Part shown: one piece after another, positions 1 to 8,378 of the stretch
Layout of the letters: the number at the start of each line of letters is the position of its first letter
Numbering within the stretch: the stretch's first letter is position 1
From: Schaedlerella arabinosiphila
GTDB taxonomy: Bacteria > Bacillota > Clostridia > Lachnospirales > Lachnospiraceae
Length of the DNA: 64,000 bases
Direction: 5' to 3'
NCBI RefSeq assembly: GCF_003885045.1
Contig: NZ_RHJS01000002.1
Coordinates: 4,767,302 to 4,831,301 of the forward strand
Translations under genes and position numbers: made by a program
Notes under the pieces: generated by a model
What the model was told of the DNA's origin: nothing
The model's input: only the letters and a program-made list of their open reading frames with translations
Databases searched by the model: none

Positions 1-14
1 AAGAGGGATTATAC

Positions 15-785
15 ATGAGATTACCAGAAAGAAAAGACGTTTTCTTTAAAAATGGCTTGAAAGAACAGTGGGATTCCCTGAACGGAAAACAAAAAGTACA
101 GTATGTCTGGGATTATTATAAATTCCCGATCACAGTGTGCATAATCTTCCTATATATCATCGGCTATATGGCATACGGTCATATTTCCAAAAAGGAGGTC
201 CTGCTGTATACCGGTCTTATAAATGTATCCGCAGGAGAACAGCTCACCTACGATTTGAGCGGCGGTTTTTTGGATCATCTGGTTTCCCTGAACCCCCTGG
301 AAGGCAATGCTTCCAGGACGGATCTGAAATTGTACACAGGATTATATCTCACCGACAATCCTGACGACCCAAACCATGAATACACCTATGCTTCCCGCAT
401 AAAGATCATTGCGTCCATTGATGATGAAAAGCTGGATGTGGTACTCATGAATAGAGAAGCCTTTGATGCATTTTCACAGAACGGATATCTCTGTAATCTG
501 GAAGAGCTGCTCCGGGATGCGGAATCTCTGACCAGAACCGAATGGGAGCCGTACCTTGCGGCCAACACGGTCATTTTGGAAGACAATGCCGATGAAGTGC
601 TGCAGGACAGCTCCTTGAAATATCAGGCTGTGACAGAGGAATATCCGATGGGGCTTAATGTGTCTCAGGCGGGAGTTTTCCGGCAGGCGGGCTTTGAGGA
701 TGACGTGTACCTGGGCGTGCTCAAAAATTCGCCGCGCATGGAGATGGCGGTGGAATATATCCGATACTTATGTCTTTTGCCCTGA
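15..785 (+). CDS. Predicted membrane-anchored extracytoplasmic protein, function unknown
   Basis: Protein of 256 residues. Residues 1-33 are charged and cytoplasmic-looking (DVFFKNGLKEQWDSLNGKQ), residues about 34-54 form one membrane segment, and the remaining 200 residues would lie outside. This short cytosolic lead followed by one membrane helix is common in Lachnospiraceae membrane proteins of unknown role. The outer part is acidic and has no motif I recognise. The ATG follows a GAGGG sequence at a suitable distance. The last 54 codons are repeated, with about 20 percent divergence and then near identity, at 3453-3614, where they form only a fragment. No function is claimed. Confidence 0.7.
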   Translation: MRLPERKDVFFKNGLKEQWDSLNGKQKVQYVWDYYKFPITVCIIFLYIIGYMAYGHISKKEVLLYTGLINVSAGEQLTYDLSGGFLDHLVSLNPLEGNASRTDLKLYTGLYLTDNPDDPNHEYTYASRIKIIASIDDEKLDVVLMNREAFDAFSQNGYLCNLEELLRDAESLTRTEWEPYLAANTVILEDNADEVLQDSSLKYQAVTEEYPMGLNVSQAGVFRQAGFEDDVYLGVLKNSPRMEMAVEYIRYLCLLP

Positions 786-1692
786 AAAAACGATCCCTTT
801 TTCGCTGCTGTCCGCAGCAGCGAATACATACAGAACAATTACGCCAAAATCTTCCGCACCTTCTCAACCGGAATGTCACACTCGGATGCAATATTCTGCT
901 CCGTTTTCCCCTGCGCCTGCAGCCGGAATACTTGTTTTGCTAATTCGATGCCCTGTTCTTCTCCGATTTTCCTGCCGCGCTTCTCTCCACGTTTCTCCCC
1001 GCGTTTCTCTCCAATTCTCTGCGCACTGCTCAAAAATGAATTATGATCCTTCAGCGCTTTCTCTCTCGCTTCATACTCCAGGCGTTTCAAATCATCCGCA
1101 CTTAACTTCTGCAGCGCCTCATAAGCCTCGCCCAGATATTCACTCTTCTTCGCCATCTGTTCAAACTCCTCCTTATTTTTCCCGTTAAAAAAACGCATCC
1201 AGTTGACGATCTCTTCCCCGGTCTGTATCTCCTTCGGCAGCTTTTTCAGTTCCAGGATCTGTATCTCCAGCTTGTCGCTGTAAAGCTTTCCTGTCTTTCT
1301 TTTGCAAAAGCCGATCCTGTGATAGCACTCCTTATCCTTTGGAAAACGGATAAAATCCAGAATACTGACGTGTATACATTTTTTCAGATTTTCATAGGAT
1401 TCTCCGGATTTCAGCTGATCTGAAAACATTTTGCAAAGGTAAAACAGGGCTCGCTCATCCCAAAATTCGTACCCCTTTACCTGCATCTCCATGTTGATCT
1501 GAGTGCCGTCCAGCATGCGCACACGCACGTCCAGGATTCCCAGCTTATCGTCTGCGTAGCTGCGCTGCAGATGGGTAGGGAGCAACTCCGTTTTCTCAAC
1601 CGTTTCCGGGGAAACCCGCAGGATTGCGGCGCAGAAGCCTTTCCGAACCATCGGGTTCTCCATCAGCCCTGCAAAGCATACGTCAACCTTCG
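624..1692. repeat. Segmental duplication, copy A
   Basis: This stretch (3' end of the first gene plus nearly all of the Rpn-type gene) is repeated in the same orientation at 3453-4509. The first 67 bp differ at roughly one base in five, while the next ~1 kb, from the word gctttgaggatgacg onward, differs at only about 1-2 percent. Copy A carries one more 12-bp unit in the GEKR-coding repeat than copy B. Confidence 0.9.
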
Positions 1693-1738
1693 GTGACATA
1701 ATAAAATCCTGGTTTGTTTTTTTCGTTGTCTGATTCAT
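839..1738 (-). CDS. Rpn family nuclease / PD-(D/E)XK family putative transposase
   Basis: Protein of 299 residues resembling the Rpn/YhgA-like family, DNA endonucleases with a PD-(D/E)XK fold that promote RecA-independent recombination in E. coli. The core is visible around residues 70-95: an Asp in GILDVRV followed by NMEMQV, matching the D...ExQ form of the active site. A three-fold GEKR repeat at about residues 243-255 is followed by an HTH-like tail (KTEQNIASECDIPVEKVRKIL). The ATG is preceded by AAAGGAG. A near-identical but N-terminally truncated copy lies at 3668-4509. Family assignment is from memory of the motif pattern; activity is inferred. Confidence 0.8.
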   Translation of the reverse strand: MNQTTKKTNQDFIMSPKVDVCFAGLMENPMVRKGFCAAILRVSPETVEKTELLPTHLQRSYADDKLGILDVRVRMLDGTQINMEMQVKGYEFWDERALFYLCKMFSDQLKSGESYENLKKCIHVSILDFIRFPKDKECYHRIGFCKRKTGKLYSDKLEIQILELKKLPKEIQTGEEIVNWMRFFNGKNKEEFEQMAKKSEYLGEAYEALQKLSADDLKRLEYEAREKALKDHNSFLSSAQRIGEKRGEKRGEKRGRKIGEEQGIELAKQVFRLQAQGKTEQNIASECDIPVEKVRKILA

Positions 1739-2102
1739 TCAATTCTCCTTTCTCCTGCAAGGTTTTCCGAGTATTTCCATAAGAAGCCGGGAGAATTTCC
1801 GTCACACTTCAGAGTCGCCGGCAGGTCTGCGCGCGGCCTGCTGCTCTGAAGCGCTGTAAATTTTATTTTCTGAACTAATCATAACACGAATCACGGACTC
1901 AGAAAAGTAAAATTCCTGCGAAAACTGCCTAAATAATATATCCTCCTGGCATATCAGACTCGAAAATCTGCTTTGTAAAAACTGTGATTGAGTAACCCGG
2001 CGATGTACCGGCAAGAACAAAAAAGATGAATATCTTTTTGGATTCTTCCTGTTAAGGATAACATATCGCGGCCAAATACACAACCCCGAATGTATTTTCG
2101 CA
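1739..2102. other. Gene-poor spacer with one GC-rich stem-loop
   Basis: No credible gene is seen here. A stem-loop with arms CTTCAGAG/CTCTGAAG and an inner GC-rich part lies at 1807-1851. It could end transcription of the decayed sugar locus to its right, but there is no clear T-run on that strand. The rest is AT-rich and unremarkable. Confidence 0.4.
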
Positions 2103-2361
2103 TCATGCCTTTTGAAAGACAGTCTTTCCGTTTGTATAAGTATTTTCCGGATTTTCTTCCCCCGAACCGTCGTCTATAAAATGCAGGCCGTCGATACAAA
2201 ATCCTGAAAACTCCACTGAACTGATCCGCGGGCTTCCGCTCCGGCTGACATAAAATGCGGCGCCCCTGCTTTCGTCGCCCTTCGGCGCAGGCGGAAGGTC
2301 TACGAGTATACGGCTTTCCCACGTGCCACTCTGTCACGTCATAAAAATTCTTGCCAGTCAT
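2103..2361 (-). pseudogene. Remnant of a GH91-like enzyme (inulin fructotransferase-like)
   Basis: A good RBS (CAGGAGG) and ATG at 2361 open a frame beginning MTGKNFYDVTEWHVGKPYT. Reading then continues only after a frame change, giving FYVSRSGSPRISSVEFSGF, CIDGLHFIDDGSG and ENTYTNGKT before a stop. These phrases recall beta-helix enzymes of family GH91, which cleave inulin with fructotransferase chemistry. Most of the normal ~400 residues are missing, so this is an internally deleted and frameshifted remnant. It sits just after a decayed sugar ABC permease on the same strand, consistent with a former fructan-use operon. The family call is from memory and should be treated as tentative. Confidence 0.45.
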
Positions 2362-2385
2362 TTATTCAATCCTCCTGAACTTTTT

Positions 2386-2653
2386 CTATTCCCATGCGGT
2401 ATTCCAATACGGACAGTCGTTTGTCCGGGCCTTCTCCCATCCCTTAACCGCTCCTGCCGTCATTCCGCTTACGATATATTTCTGGGCCGCGAGTGAAATG
2501 ATCATGACAGGGAAGCTGAATACAAACGCGCCTGCACACATCGGCCCCAGATCAAGATTGTACGCGGACAGAAAGCCAGCCCCACGGTAAATGTCTTGGC
2601 ATTGGTGCTTGTCAGAAGCAGAGCAACTAAAAAATCATTCCATGATTCAGTAT
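2386..2653 (-). pseudogene. C-terminal remnant of a carbohydrate ABC transporter permease
   Basis: Read on the minus strand this gives SWNDFLVALLLTSTNAKTFTV, then after a one-base shift LSAYNLDLGPMCAGAFVF, SFPVMIISLAAQKYIVSGMT and AGAVKG near the end. This is the typical C-terminus of MalG-like sugar permeases, starting just after the cytoplasmic EAA loop (the WNDF motif and the terminal QKY(I/F)V.GMTAGAVKG motif). The N-terminal ~200 residues are absent and there is a single-base frameshift around 2575. It is a relic of a sugar importer, adjacent to the GH91-like remnant. Confidence 0.7.
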
Positions 2654-2673
2654 AGTTTAGGTTCAGTATATTT

Positions 2674-2698
2674 TAAAAATAGTTCATTGCTATTTTTA
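2674..2698. promoter_or_regulatory. Inverted repeat, probable operator of the following small-gene pair
   Basis: Perfect 9-bp arms TAAAAATAG / CTATTTTTA separated by 7 bp lie about 50 bp before the start of the 59-residue gene, overlapping its likely promoter (TATACT follows at about 2710). Placement fits an autoregulatory operator of a toxin-antitoxin-like operon, which is an inference. Confidence 0.45.
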
Positions 2699-2748
2699 GA
2701 AAAATCGACTATACTATTGATGAGGAAATATGAAAGGAGTAGATGCAC

Positions 2749-2928
2749 ATGGCAACACAGAGTATTAAAAAGAACATTGTAATCCATGACAAAGACTCCG
2801 CCGCCGCTTTTGTGGAAGCACTGGAAAAGGCCGCAGCCATTGCTACAAAGCCTGTTTCCCGTAATTACAGTGTAAAGGAATTAAAAGGCACCAGCAATAT
2901 CAAGGCTTTTTTTGGAGATAAATTGTAA
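2749..2928 (+). CDS. Small protein, probable antitoxin-like partner of the GNAT gene
   Basis: Protein of 59 residues, ATG chosen because AAAGGAG lies at the right distance upstream. It is a short lysine- and alanine-rich protein ending in KELKGTSNIKAFFGDKL. Its stop codon overlaps the start of the next gene (TAATG), which means translational coupling. In Firmicutes a small ORF of this kind often precedes GNAT-type acetyltransferase genes, in an arrangement like a toxin-antitoxin pair. An antitoxin role is inferred only from size, coupling and the operator-like palindrome upstream. Confidence 0.55.
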   Translation: MATQSIKKNIVIHDKDSAAAFVEALEKAAAIATKPVSRNYSVKELKGTSNIKAFFGDKL

Positions 2929-3425
2929 TGGGTTATATAGAGCTGAATCTTTTAGAAATGCTCGGCGCATACGGAGAGGATAAACTACAAGCCATCCTCT
3001 CCCGTTTCATGTGTCCGCAAAATGCAGATGTAGAAAACTTTATACAGTCAAAGGCTATTGATTTTGCCAGACAGCGGCTTGCAATGACTTATCTCGTATT
3101 TTCTGATGAAGCGTCTCCAGAATTAGCAGGCTATTTTACACTGGCAAATAAATTTGTTTCCATTACAGGCAACGCATTGAGTAAAACGTTGCAGAAACGT
3201 ATCGGAAAGTTTTCACAGTATGATGAAGAACTTGATCGTTTTCTGGTTTCTATGCCTTTGATCGCACAGCTCAGCAGAAATTTCAACCCTTCTTTATCCG
3301 CTTCTATACCCGGACAAGAATTATTAGCGATTGCCTGGAATTATCCTGCCGATAAAAATAATAGAGACAAAAGAAATCATCAATTTATTTTTATCTGTGA
3401 TATATGTACTGATTCCACTGATTGA
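2928..3425 (+). pseudogene. GNAT-family acetyltransferase-like protein, C-terminally truncated
   Basis: The first ~137 residues match a Firmicutes GNAT-like family I recall (MGYIELNLLEMLGAYGEDKL, ...ELAGYFTLANK..., ...MPLIAQLSRNF..., GQELLAIA). In that family GQELLAIA is followed by a C-terminal segment ending in GG+(F)VYLECED..L..FY, which carries part of the acetyl-CoA fold. Here the reading frame instead runs into unrelated sequence (WNYPADKNNRDKRN...) from about 3340 to the stop at 3425, and then into a duplicated segment. The catalytic fold is therefore probably incomplete. It overlaps the start of the preceding small gene by TAATG. Confidence 0.6.
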
Positions 3426-3452
3426 TACCGGAATAAGAACGCAGTAAAAAAA

Positions 3453-3614
3453 CAGGCTGTGACGGAGGATTACCCTATGGGGCTTAACGTATCGCAGGCA
3501 GGAATTTTTCAGCAGGCAGGCTTTGAGGATGACGTGTACCTGGGCGTGCTCAAAAATTCGCCGCGCATGGAGATGGCGGTGGAATATATCCGATACTTAT
3601 GTCTTTTGCCCTGA
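3453..3614 (+). pseudogene. Fragment duplicating the 3' end of the first gene in the window
   Basis: This encodes the equivalent of the last ~54 residues of the membrane protein at 15-785 (QAVTE.YPMGLNVSQAG, then FEDDVYLGVLKNSPRMEMAV). It lacks start, membrane segment and most of the gene, and has a one-base deletion in a run of G near 3480. The first 67 bp are much more diverged than the rest. Confidence 0.8.
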
Positions 3615-3667
3615 AAAAACGATCTCTTTTTCGCTGCTGTCCGCAGCAGCGAATACATACAGAACAA

Positions 3668-4509
3668 TTACGCCAAAATCTTCCGCACCTTCTCAACCGG
3701 AATGTCACACTCGGATGCAATATTCTGCTCCGTTTTCCCCTGCGCCTGCAGCCGGAATACTTGTTTTGCTAATTCGATGCCCTGTTCTTCTCCGATTTTC
3801 TTGCCGCGTTTCTCCCCGCGCTTCTCTCCAATTCTCTGCGCACTGCTCAAAAATGAATTATGATCCTTCAGCGCTTTCTCTCTCGCTTCATACTCCAGGC
3901 GTCTCAAATCATCCGCGCTTAACTTCTGCAGCGCCTCATAAGCCTCTCCCAGATATTCACTCTTCTTCGCCATCTGTTCAAACTCCTCCTTATTTTTCCC
4001 GTTAAAAAAACGCATCCAGTTGACGATCTCTTCCCCGGTCTGTATCTCCTTCGGCAGCTTTTTCAGTTCCAGGATCTGTATCTCCAGCTTGTCGCTGTAA
4101 AGCTTTCCTGTCTTTCTTTTGCAAAAGCCGATCCTGTGATAGCACTCCTTATCCTTTGGAAAACGGATAAAATCCAGAATACTGACGTGTATACATTTTT
4201 TCAGATTTTCATAGGATTCTCCGGATTTCAGTTGATCCGAAAACATTTTACAAAGGTAAAACAGAGCCCGCTCATCCCAAAATTCGTACCCCTTTACCTG
4301 CATCTCCATGTTGATCTGAGTACCGTCCAGCATGCGCACACGCACGTCCAGGATTCCCAGCTTATCGTCTGCGTAGCTGCGCTGCAGATGGGTGGGAAGC
4401 AGCTCCGTTTTCTCAACCGTTTCCGGGGAAACCCGCAGGATTGCGGCGCAGAAGCCTTTCCGAACCATCGGGTTCTCCATCAGCCCTGCAAAGCATACGT
4501 CAACCTTCG
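3668..4509 (-). pseudogene. Rpn-family nuclease gene, second copy lacking its N-terminus
   Basis: Nearly identical to the gene at 839-1738, but homology ends at codon ~15 (KVDVCFAG), so the native start, first residues and RBS are missing. An internal ATG at 4480 could open a 270-residue frame, but no RBS precedes it. The nuclease core (GILDVRV, NMEMQV) is still intact, as is the HTH-like tail. The GEKR motif occurs twice here against three times in copy A. Most likely not expressed as a full protein. Confidence 0.75.
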
Positions 4510-4511
4510 AT

Positions 4512-4658
4512 GTTACTGTTTGCGGCCGGTTGGGCCGTGAACCAATGTCATTAACTTAAGCTGTCAAGGACAGTTCTGCATGATTAGAATATGCGCAAAT
4601 ACGTGCGATATGGGCATGGCAAAGCCTTAAGTTAATGACATTTGGTATGAACAGCAAC
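4512..4658. repeat. 37-bp hairpin repeat, interrupted by a 100-bp element
   Basis: The first 31 bases (4512-4542, GTTACTG ... CGTGAAC) and the last 6 (AGCAAC, 4653-4658) together rebuild one 37-bp member of the dispersed hairpin family seen at 6153, 12739, 30061, 44630, 48376 and 58420. The intervening 110 bp are the small element plus a 10-bp slot. Confidence 0.75.
4543..4642. mobile_element. 100-bp MITE-like non-autonomous element
   Basis: Terminal inverted repeats of 17 bp, AATGTCATTAACTTAAG and its complement, bound a 100-bp non-coding sequence. The ends resemble those of the complete IS4-family element at 44661-46567 (CAATGTCATTTAGTTAA), so it may be moved by such a transposase. It is inserted after the same ...GTGAAC word of a 37-bp hairpin as that IS. 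The flanking 10-mers (GGCCGTGAAC and TGGTATGAAC) match at only 6 of 10 positions, so a clean target duplication is not preserved. Confidence 0.65.
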
Positions 4659-4661
4659 AGA

Positions 4662-4735
4662 CAGCGGAAACACGAAGCATCTTCGCTGCAGGCCGCCGGC
4701 AATGCAGCCCGTACGCTTCGTTTCCCGCTGTTTTT
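4662..4735 (+). terminator. Stem-loop followed by T-run
   Basis: Arms CAGCGGAAACACGAAGC and GCTTCGTTTCCCGCTG pair over most of their length around a GC-rich loop, followed by TTTTT. It has the form of a rho-independent terminator reading rightward, although no intact rightward gene lies directly before it. Confidence 0.5.
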
Positions 4736-4817
4736 CTACAGAATATACAGCTATATCCTGTTGTTTTTTATTGTTTTTAAATCTTCCCGTGCAGCAGGAA
4801 GACTCTCAGCCTAATCA

Positions 4818-5912
4818 TCAACTCGTCAATCCGTCATGCGGCGGCATATAATTTAAAAACACCCCTTCCATATACCGAATCACCTCCGCAATCGTCTCAC
4901 TGTTCAGCCGGTAATACACCTTCCCGTCCTTCTTCTCCACCGTCACAAAATGGTTGGAAAGCAGGATTCCCATATGGTGGGACGCCGTTGCCGGAGTGAA
5001 ACGGAGCTCCTCTGCGATCTCCAGATTGTACTTTCCCCGTTCCTTTAAAGAGCACAGGATCTCAAACTTGCTCTTATCCCCCAGAATCTTCAGCATTCCC
5101 GGAAGTATTTCCCTGGCATCTGACAAATTCTTTTTATACAGGTACAGCTTATCCGTCATAATCCCCTGAAACGCGGCTTTCGAATTGAGCCATTCCATCA
5201 GCGGAAATACCGCAGTCTGATAAACCGTGATCTCCCCCGGCGCAAGTTCTTCGACCAGGTTCTTCATCACGGACGACAATTCCCTCGGAGCTTCCGAAAG
5301 AAGCGTTTCCAGACATTCCCGATTTCTTTCTAATGTATACTCAAAGGCCGGCCGATTTTTCCTTAAAATCCCGACCAATGCCCTGCACTTTTCCAGCGGA
5401 TGGTTCATAAACGTCAGCAGCTTCCATTTTGTCTCTTCCGGATAGTCCATTGACTGGATCAGAGCAAAACGCCTTTCCATCGTGTCCAGTTTGTCTACGG
5501 CGTCCGGCCCGGCTGCAGCTTCCGGTTTTTCCATAAAATCCGCCCTGCCTGCAGCCTGCGAAATCTCTTCCGCAAAAAAGCTTTCGATCCGCCCCAGGAC
5601 TTCATCCTCCGTCAATGTATCAATGTCCGTTTCCAATTCCGGATATTCGATCAAGATTGCGGAGACGGTGATAAAAAATTCCAGGCTGTTTCCAAAGAAA
5701 AAGTCCTCCTCCGGGTCCGGAACATATTTCTTCTCAAATTCATTGACATACTTTTCCAGATAGGAAAGATTCTTTTTGTAAAATGCCTCTCCGTCAATCT
5801 CCATTTCTTTCAGAGACTGCACGCACTCTGCCCTGACAGAAGAAAAATTTTTCACTAGATAGATCAGCCCCAGCGTTTCCAGCAGCGGATGAAGTTCTCT
5901 TTTATATTCCAT
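4818..5912 (-). CDS. ArsR-type winged-helix transcriptional regulator (long form)
   Basis: Protein of 364 residues. The C-terminal ~90 residues form an ArsR-like winged helix (LGDKSKFEILCSLKERGKYN, then EIAEELRFTPATASHHMGIL and a wing GKVYYRLN). The N-terminal ~260 residues are helical and charged with no recognised domain and may sense a ligand. Two ATGs are adjacent; the second is better spaced from GGAGG. The gene is co-oriented with and directly downstream of the ABC exporter gene at 6217-7824, so it is a plausible regulator of that exporter. Target and ligand are unknown. Confidence 0.75.
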   Translation of the reverse strand: MEYKRELHPLLETLGLIYLVKNFSSVRAECVQSLKEMEIDGEAFYKKNLSYLEKYVNEFEKKYVPDPEEDFFFGNSLEFFITVSAILIEYPELETDIDTLTEDEVLGRIESFFAEEISQAAGRADFMEKPEAAAGPDAVDKLDTMERRFALIQSMDYPEETKWKLLTFMNHPLEKCRALVGILRKNRPAFEYTLERNRECLETLLSEAPRELSSVMKNLVEELAPGEITVYQTAVFPLMEWLNSKAAFQGIMTDKLYLYKKNLSDAREILPGMLKILGDKSKFEILCSLKERGKYNLEIAEELRFTPATASHHMGILLSNHFVTVEKKDGKVYYRLNSETIAEVIRYMEGVFLNYMPPHDGLTS

Positions 5913-6119
5913 CATGCACCTCCCGTTTATATACCAATATATACGACTTCCGAAGTTTTTTCAAGACATGCTGTTACTGTCAGTGGGCTGATGTTACTGT
6001 TCATACGGTGTCGTGCACTTGCTGCACGGCGTCCGGCCAATTCAGTGATGGAGCGGGCATCCAGTCCGTCTACACTCCGTTCCGGTCCGTCCTAAACAAG
6101 CGTCGCTGGCGCTTAGAAC

Positions 6120-6190
6120 CGCCGTCAGGCGACTTTTCAATGGGCTGGATGCGTTACAGTTCGCGGCCGGTTGGGCCGTGAACTGTAACG
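6120..6190 (+). repeat. 71-bp perfect inverted repeat, left copy, containing a 37-bp hairpin
   Basis: Exactly the reverse complement of 12738-12808. It consists of a ~33-bp segment (CCATTGAAAAGTCGCC in complement) joined to a complete 37-bp hairpin at 6153-6189 (GTTACAGTTC ... GAACTGTAAC). A degenerate hairpin of the same kind (gttactgttcatacggtg) starts at about 5990. The whole 5916-6216 spacer is made of such repeats. Confidence 0.9.
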
Positions 6191-6216
6191 ACTGATTTTT
6201 TGCAGACGTGCAGACT

Positions 6217-7824
6217 TCACCCCATCCCCATCTGATAGACGCGGTCATACCGTGTTATGAGCTCCGGATCTGGATTATGTGTAATCGTGATCAGCGTAAT
6301 TTCCTCATCTTCCAGCAGCCGGCTCTCTATCTCATGGGCGGTCTCCCGATCCAGCGCAGAGGTTCCCTCATCCAGAATCACCAGCGGCGTGCGGCGGATC
6401 AGCGCCCTTGCAAGCGCAATCCTCTGCCGCTGCCCGCCGGAAAGCAGGGAGCCGTTTTCCCCGGCCATATAATCCAGCCCGTTCTCTTTTTCAGACAAAA
6501 ATCCGGATACCCCGCTTTTTTTCACAGCCTCTTCCAGCTCCTGCACGGAAAAATCTTCATGCAGGAGGATATTTTCCCGGACAGACCAGTTGAACAGGTA
6601 GACATTCTGATGGATAAGGGACGCGATCCCCGCGATTCTGTCCGGATTCAATGTATTCAGTTCCCGCCCGTCATACAATATGCTGCCGCCGTAGCCTTCA
6701 AAACAGCCGGTCATCAGCTTTAGAAGCGTGCTCTTGCCGCATCCGCTGGGCCCCATAACCGCGTATTTTTTCCCTTTTTCAAACCGCATCGAAACATCCG
6801 ACAAAACCGGTGTATTTTCATCATAGGAAAAAGAAATGTGCTTTAACTCCACCTCATGCTCAAACGTCGGAATCCCCTGCCCCGCCTGTTCTGCCTCCCC
6901 GCTGTCCGCATAATCATTCAAACGTGCAATCACAGATTTTACACTGCGGACTTTTGGGAGATTCTGCATCAGCATAATGATGGGCGCCGTAAATGTACTG
7001 CTCAGCTGCACCAGCGCCAGAAGCGTCCCCGTGGAAATGCGTCCGATCAGGACAAGCCAGGCAGATGTAAAAAGCACTACCGCGACCGACAGGACAGAAA
7101 GTGTATCGGAAATCCCTTCGTTCAGCGCAAACAACCTGGCCGCGCGAAACTTTACCCGGGTTTCGGTTTCATTCTCAATCTGAAAGCAGTCGTTGGCATC
7201 CTCTGTACGGCTGTAGCTTTTCAGGATTTCATAACCGGACAGGAGATCCTTCAACTTTTCCGTAAAGACCGCCATTTGCCGGGAAACCTGTGTCTGCCGT
7301 TTTTCCAGATACCGCCCGATCAAGGACGGAATTAAAAGCATCAGCAGAAATGTGGCCATCAAAAGCGCCGTGACCAGCGGGCTCAAAAGTACAAGGATGA
7401 CCAGCGTTGCCGCCAGCATCACGATCAGTTCAAAGCTGTTCAGCAAAGCGATAATATAATTTTCTTCAATGAGCTTCATATCATTGGTCAGCGCGGAAAT
7501 ATAGTCCGCCGTATTTTCCTGATAATACCGGGACGGCCGGCGGCCCATGATCCCCCGAAACACGTCCCGCCGGTACTCCCTTATGATCCTCCCGGTAAGA
7601 AATTTTGCCGTAACTGAGCTGAAAAAGCTCGTTCCACAAATCAGCAAAATATAAATCACCGTAAATATACACAGCTTCCCGAACACCGCCGCCTGCTTCG
7701 CTGCCGCCGCATCCACGACTTCCCGGAGCAGAACGGAAATGCCGGCTGTCAATGCCGACGAAATCACACTGAGTACCAACGCCGCCGCGAGAATCAAACG
7801 ATTATTTTTCCAATACCTTTTCAA
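6217..7824 (-). CDS. ABC transporter, fused permease and ATPase (exporter type)
   Basis: Protein of 535 residues with the fused exporter layout: an N-terminal membrane domain of about five or six helices (residues 10-290) and a C-terminal ATPase. Walker A is GPSGCGKSTLL (about residue 360), the signature LSGGQRQRIALARAL, Walker B LVILDEGTSALD, and the switch His is in LITITHNPD. It works as a homo- or heterodimer exporting lipids, peptides or drugs; the substrate cannot be read from the sequence. A regulator of ArsR type follows on the same strand. The upstream region (7825-7920) is AT-rich and probably holds the promoter. Confidence 0.88.
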   Translation of the reverse strand: MKRYWKNNRLILAAALVLSVISSALTAGISVLLREVVDAAAAKQAAVFGKLCIFTVIYILLICGTSFFSSVTAKFLTGRIIREYRRDVFRGIMGRRPSRYYQENTADYISALTNDMKLIEENYIIALLNSFELIVMLAATLVILVLLSPLVTALLMATFLLMLLIPSLIGRYLEKRQTQVSRQMAVFTEKLKDLLSGYEILKSYSRTEDANDCFQIENETETRVKFRAARLFALNEGISDTLSVLSVAVVLFTSAWLVLIGRISTGTLLALVQLSSTFTAPIIMLMQNLPKVRSVKSVIARLNDYADSGEAEQAGQGIPTFEHEVELKHISFSYDENTPVLSDVSMRFEKGKKYAVMGPSGCGKSTLLKLMTGCFEGYGGSILYDGRELNTLNPDRIAGIASLIHQNVYLFNWSVRENILLHEDFSVQELEEAVKKSGVSGFLSEKENGLDYMAGENGSLLSGGQRQRIALARALIRRTPLVILDEGTSALDRETAHEIESRLLEDEEITLITITHNPDPELITRYDRVYQMGMG

Positions 7825-8221
7825 TGTTTTACCTCCATATAATTTATTTTATGTGTATAACATTATCATATAATATTATACTTGTCAAATATATTTTATA
7901 ATTATCTAATTATAAACACGTTAATGGCTGCTGTTCACACGGTGCGTTTTGTCAAGTGCTTTTTTTAGTTATTGACGCAAACTTTTCAGCGCGGCGGGAA
8001 ACGGGGCAGGAAAAAGGTGCAAGGCGCACCTGTGGACGGTTAGAAACCGTTTTCGAGGGTAGGTAGTATAAAGCCCTTTTCCTATAGATTTTTGCGTCCT
8101 CAACGCCTTAAAAATCAATCCTTTTCACCCCCTATTGCACAGCATTCCATACTGTTCCCTGTTTTCGGCGTCAAAACGGCAACGGCAAAAATCCAGACCG
8201 TAAAGGGACGTGGAACGAGGA
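7825..8221. other. Gene-free spacer
   Basis: An AT-rich 100 bp (probable leftward promoter of the exporter gene) is followed by a degenerate hairpin-family start (ggctgctgttcacacggtg, about 7926) and by mixed sequence including a GCGCGGCGGG-type GC-rich patch. No gene of reasonable quality is seen on either strand. Confidence 0.4.
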
Positions 8222-8250
8222 TTGTGTTTCGTAATTGGGTATGGTATAAT
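8222..8250 (+). promoter_or_regulatory. Promoter separated from its gene by an IS
   Basis: TTGTGT (8222-8227), a 17-bp spacer and TATAAT (8245-8250) preceded by TGG (extended -10). It points right. About 22 bp after the -10 the 1922-bp IS begins; the sequence that originally followed (RBS GGAGG and an ATG) now resumes at 10211, beyond the IS. Confidence 0.65.
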
Positions 8251-8378
8251 TTTCCCAGTACAAATCGATAAATCGGCGCTGGTAGTGTCAAGTAATTTAT
8301 GAAAAACTGAGCTGCAAAAAACAGGCTCAAATGAACCTTGAAAACTGTAGATATCGACTCCGAAAAGCTCTCCGAGGG

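Larger units (their letters stand above)
3453..4509. repeat. Segmental duplication, copy B
   Basis: Direct repeat of 624-1692. It stops abruptly at 4509, three bases before a 37-bp hairpin that is itself interrupted by a small element. Relative to copy A it lacks one 12-bp unit and one G. Confidence 0.9.
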
